A DNA stretch of 9,204 nucleotides, from positions 1 to 9,204 of the forward strand of contig JADHWZ010000079.1 in the NCBI GenBank assembly GCA_016783225.1, written 5' to 3'. Each line of letters starts with the position of its first letter. Positions within the stretch are counted from its first letter, which is position 1. The stretch is from Dehalococcoidia bacterium. Lineage in GTDB: Bacteria; Chloroflexota; Dehalococcoidia; GIF9; UBA5620. The position numbers were made by a program, and so were the translations under genes. The notes beneath the pieces were generated by a model. The model saw only the letters and a program-made list of their open reading frames with translations. It did not search any database and was not told where the DNA came from. Below, one piece after another: positions 7,847 through 9,204 of this stretch.

Positions 7847-7852
7847 TCACCT
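7847..7852 (-). promoter_or_regulatory. Ribosome binding site of alaS
   Basis: On the minus strand this reads AGGTGA, extended by AGAG upstream, 6 bases before the ATG at 7840-7838. It fixes the alaS start. It lies within about 12 bases of the predicted transcription start, so the leader would be very short and would consist almost entirely of the ribosome site. Confidence 0.75.
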
Positions 7853-7858
7853 CTCTGG

Positions 7859-7887
7859 ATTTTAATGGAGTGGGACTCCAGTGTCAA
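7859..7887 (-). promoter_or_regulatory. Sigma-70-type promoter of alaS operon
   Basis: The minus strand has a perfect -35 box TTGACA (7887-7882), a 17-base spacer, and the -10 box TAAAAT (7864-7859). This is close to full consensus at the ideal spacing. Transcription would start near 7852, only about a dozen bases before the alaS ATG. It would drive alaS and, given the short gaps and overlaps, the downstream ruvX, aroE, sppA, aroC and aroKB genes. The spacer contains a perfect dyad, listed separately. Confidence 0.8.
7866..7880. promoter_or_regulatory. Operator-like dyad inside alaS promoter
   Basis: A perfect inverted repeat: TGGAGT, three bases, ACTCCA. It fills most of the spacer between the -35 and -10 boxes of the alaS promoter. 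A protein bound here would block RNA polymerase. E. coli alanyl-tRNA synthetase is known to repress its own gene by binding a palindrome at the alaS promoter, so autoregulation is one possibility. A six-base arm can also arise by chance, and no binding protein can be named from sequence. Confidence 0.5.
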
Positions 7888-7906
7888 TTCATTCCAGTAT
7901 AGGTCT

Positions 7907-8003
7907 GTCGTTCTGAGCCGTTCCCCCGTCGTTCCGAGGCCTTCCCTTGTGGTTCTGAGCTGAAACTCTGAGTCGAAGCTCTGAGCGAAGCGAAGAATCC
8001 AGA
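7907..8003. repeat. Degenerate tandem/dispersed repeat of the 'TTCTGAGCGAAGCGAAGAATC' type
   Basis: Copies of G-T-(C/G)-GTTC-(C/T)-GAG start at 7907, 7928 and 7949, giving two 21-bp units and a partial third. They are followed by CTCTGAGTCGAAG (7966-7978) and CTCTGAGCGAAGCGAAGAAT (7979-7998). The first part reads on the minus strand as CTCAGAACGAC-type blocks. This resembles a family of short non-coding repeats, often read as spurious 'RFAQND' peptides, that I associate with intergenic regions of Chloroflexota and other environmental bacteria. The copy here is decayed, and no intact inverted partner was found nearby. It lies between the two divergent promoters. No transposase is associated. 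Confidence 0.6.
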
Positions 8004-8056
8004 TGACCTTCGCTGTCGCTTGGGTAATAAGTCCACAGCATGGGTTGCTGCTCATT

Positions 8057-8085
8057 TTTACGTGTGCCGCCGTTTGTGATAGAAT
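8057..8085 (+). promoter_or_regulatory. Candidate promoter for the zinc-ribbon/thiamine gene string
   Basis: The plus strand has TTTACG (8057-8062; 4 of 6 matches to the -35 consensus), a 17-base spacer, and TAGAAT (8080-8085; 5 of 6 matches) with an extended-10 TG at 8077-8078. Transcription would start around 8091-8093, leaving a leader of about 18 bases before the GTG at 8110. That is too short for a riboswitch. It is the only good candidate I see upstream of 8110. Confidence 0.5.
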
Positions 8086-8098
8086 TCGGGCAAACGAT

Positions 8099-8102
8099 GG
8101 AG
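8099..8102 (+). promoter_or_regulatory. Ribosome binding site deciding a GTG start
   Basis: GGAG lies 7 bases before the GTG at 8110. Together with the conserved 'MPxYEYxC' N-terminus it supports the non-ATG start. The nearby ATG at 8097 is in another frame and would not produce the zinc-ribbon protein. Confidence 0.6.
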
Positions 8103-8109
8103 CCCAAAC

Positions 8110-8475
8110 GTGCCGCTTTATGAATACCGGTGCCGCCATTGTCAGCGTAAGGTTACGCTGTATCTCCGGGCATTCTCTCAGTCGCCACCCTCTTGCCCGC
8201 AATGTGGCAACGACACACTGCAGAGGTTATTCTCTGCTTTTTCCGTGCGCAAGACTGACAGCGGCATCTATGAGGACATACTCTCTGACTCCCAACTGAC
8301 AAAAGGGATGTTAAACAATGATCCCAGGGCTCTGGTTGAATGGAACAAGCGGATGAGCCGGGGTGAAGAAACCGCGCCGGAATACGAAGAGATGATTGAT
8401 AAGATGGAACATGGGGAGATGCCGGCCGAGCTCTCCGCCTCGGGCACAGAGGAAGCTGCACTGGATACCGACTAG
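8110..8475 (+). CDS. FmdB-like zinc-ribbon protein, first of a tandem pair
   Basis: A 121-residue protein that opens with the FmdB/CxxC-CxxC zinc-ribbon signature. MPLYEYRC is followed by two cysteine pairs, C8-x2-C11 and C29-x2-C32 (CPQCG), which should bind one zinc. After the ribbon comes SAF (42-44), then a charged, probably helical tail with NDPR (70-73), W78 and GEMP (102-105), ending in an acidic low-complexity stretch. FmdB-family proteins are called putative regulators because the founding member sits beside formamidase genes, but the molecular function is unknown, and none is claimed here. The start is GTG at 8110, chosen from the conserved N-terminus and the GGAG site. It is the first gene after the divergent promoter region and lies 9 bases upstream of a paralogue. 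Expected to be cytoplasmic, since no signal or membrane segment is visible. Confidence 0.85.
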   Translation: MPLYEYRCRHCQRKVTLYLRAFSQSPPSCPQCGNDTLQRLFSAFSVRKTDSGIYEDILSDSQLTKGMLNNDPRALVEWNKRMSRGEETAPEYEEMIDKMEHGEMPAELSASGTEEAALDTD

Positions 8476-8484
8476 GTTCGTGTC

Positions 8485-8859
8485 ATGCCCATTTACGAGT
8501 TCTTCTGTCCCGCCTGCCACAGGAAGAGCAGTCTCCTGGTAAGGAGTGTTTCAGCCTCTGTCGAGCCCAGGTGCGCATCCTGTGGCAACACTGACCTGGT
8601 GCGCGTTGTTTCCGCCTTTGCCCTCGGCAAGTCAATCAGAACCGTACACGAGGAGAGCGGTGAGCCGAGCATGTTCCCGGGTACTGACTACTACAAAGAC
8701 CCGCGCAACATTGGCAGATGGGCAGAGAAAAGGTTTCAAGACATGGGTATGGAAATGCCTGCTGAGATTCAACAGAAGATTCAAGCCGCCAGGGAAGGTG
8801 AAATGCCCGAATCCTTAAAGGAGCTCAAGAATGCCTCCCCGGACGCTTCGTATCATTGA
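8485..8859 (+). CDS. FmdB-like zinc-ribbon protein, second of a tandem pair
   Basis: A 124-residue paralogue of the preceding protein. It starts MPIYEFFC and has cysteine pairs C8-x2-C11 and C30-x2-C33 (CASCG) for one zinc. The same landmarks follow in the same order: SAF (43-45), DPR (72-74), W79 and GEMP (105-108). The tail is longer in its charged helix, with a region around KDPRNIGRWAEKRFQDMGME (71-90). Overall identity to the neighbour looks modest, so the duplication is old. Function is unknown; the ribbon suggests nucleic-acid or protein binding, but nothing in the sequence proves it. The ATG has only a weak AGG upstream, at the stop of the first gene, so translation is probably coupled. 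Its 3' end contains both the ribosome site and the first 29 bases of the next gene. Confidence 0.85.
   Translation: MPIYEFFCPACHRKSSLLVRSVSASVEPRCASCGNTDLVRVVSAFALGKSIRTVHEESGEPSMFPGTDYYKDPRNIGRWAEKRFQDMGMEMPAEIQQKIQAAREGEMPESLKELKNASPDASYH
8817..8823 (+). promoter_or_regulatory. Ribosome binding site for the thiD2-type gene, inside the upstream gene
   Basis: AAAGGAG lies 7 bases before the ATG at 8831, within the coding sequence of the second zinc-ribbon gene. It is the strongest ribosome site on the plus strand here and supports the overlapping start. Confidence 0.75.
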
Positions 8860-9204
8860 CGCCAATTGCAACCGTGCAGCCGAAGGGTTGCGTTTGCTCG
8901 AAGATATTGCTCGCTTTCTCCTCAACGATGTCAATCTAAGCCAGCAGATAAGGGCGGTGCGTCATGACGTGGTCAAGAACGTGACCAAGCTTGGCGCAGG
9001 CCTCCTCTCTGTGAGAGACTCACAGGCCGACGTGGGAGCTAGCATTGAGTCAGTCGGGCAGCGCCAGGATTTGCCATCTCTTGTCACCGCCAACGCTAAG
9101 AGGGTCGAAGAAGCACTGCGAGTCATAGAGGAGTTGGCTAAACTTCCGGATATAGGCCCATTATTACGGTCAAAGGATTTCGAACAGGCACGGTTTGACC
9201 TGTA
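8831..9204 (+). CDS. ThiD2-type thiamine biosynthesis protein, 5' part (probably continues into ThiE)
   Basis: The first 124 codons are present and the gene runs off the right edge. The sequence matches the ThiD2 family: RIIDANCNRAAEGLRLLED (7-25), RH at 44-45, RDSQADVG (62-69), and NAKRVEEALRVIEEL (88-102). ThiD2 is known as a hydroxymethylpyrimidine phosphate kinase of thiamine synthesis. In many Chloroflexota and related bacteria it forms the N-terminal domain of a fusion with thiamine-phosphate synthase (ThiE), so a ThiE domain probably follows beyond 9204, though that cannot be seen. The ATG at 8831 overlaps the upstream zinc-ribbon gene by 29 bases in the +1 frame and has a strong AAAGGAG site. 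No TPP riboswitch is visible upstream of the gene string. Family call is fairly sure; the fusion is inference. Confidence 0.8.
   Translation, partial: MPPRTLRIIDANCNRAAEGLRLLEDIARFLLNDVNLSQQIRAVRHDVVKNVTKLGAGLLSVRDSQADVGASIESVGQRQDLPSLVTANAKRVEEALRVIEELAKLPDIGPLLRSKDFEQARFDL

Noticed and set aside
7889..7906. A second minus-strand -10-like sequence (TATACT) upstream of the alaS promoter
   Set aside because: No -35-like box lies at a proper distance and there is no extended-10 TG; the promoter just downstream is far better.
7841..8109. T-box or other leader-RNA control of alaS, or a TPP riboswitch for the thiamine gene string
   Set aside because: Predicted leaders are only about 12 and 18 bases. 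The CTGAG repeats here superficially recall a THI box, but the rest of the TPP riboswitch consensus is absent, and no T-box sequence is seen.
7837..8202. A 121-codon minus-strand open frame covering the divergent intergenic region
   Set aside because: It spans both promoters and the repeat, overlaps the zinc-ribbon gene and the alaS start, has no family-like motifs, and its middle is the spurious peptide typical of the dispersed repeat.

Overview
The window is ordinary, densely packed bacterial chromosome, most likely from an uncultured Chloroflexota related to Dehalococcoidia. This placement is inference. It rests on the aroK-aroB fusion, the ThiD2-type thiamine gene, the paired FmdB-like zinc-ribbon proteins, and a degenerate dispersed repeat of the 'TTCTGAGCGAAGCGAAGAATC' kind that I associate with such genomes. 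Overall GC is a little over 50% by eye. There are no phage genes, transposases, CRISPR arrays, or tRNA/rRNA genes.

Layout. From about 7840 down to 1, the minus strand carries one tightly packed gene string: alaS (alanyl-tRNA synthetase), ruvX (YqgF-type nuclease), aroE (shikimate dehydrogenase), sppA (membrane signal-peptide peptidase), aroC (chorismate synthase), aroKB (shikimate kinase fused to 3-dehydroquinate synthase), and the first codons of a UbiA/CyoE-like prenyltransferase cut by the left edge. Gaps are 19 bp or less, and two junctions overlap (ATGA and TGATG), so this is probably one transcription unit. A near-consensus promoter lies just upstream of alaS.

A 269-bp divergent intergenic region (7841-8109) holds the alaS promoter with a perfect dyad between its -35 and -10 boxes, a short degenerate tandem repeat, and a candidate plus-strand promoter. 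From 8110 the plus strand carries two tandem paralogous FmdB-like zinc-ribbon proteins and then the 5' part of a ThiD2-type thiamine biosynthesis gene, which runs off the right edge.

How the genes work together. AroB, AroE, AroK and AroC supply steps 2, 4, 5 and 7 of the shikimate pathway to chorismate. Steps 1 (DAHP synthase), 3 (AroD) and 6 (AroA) are not in the window. AlaS and RuvX are housekeeping functions. SppA is a membrane protease with no obvious metabolic tie to the aro genes. No clearly new system is visible. The best leads are the zinc-ribbon pair coupled to thiD2, the dyad inside the alaS promoter, and an AT-rich uncharged segment inside AlaS.
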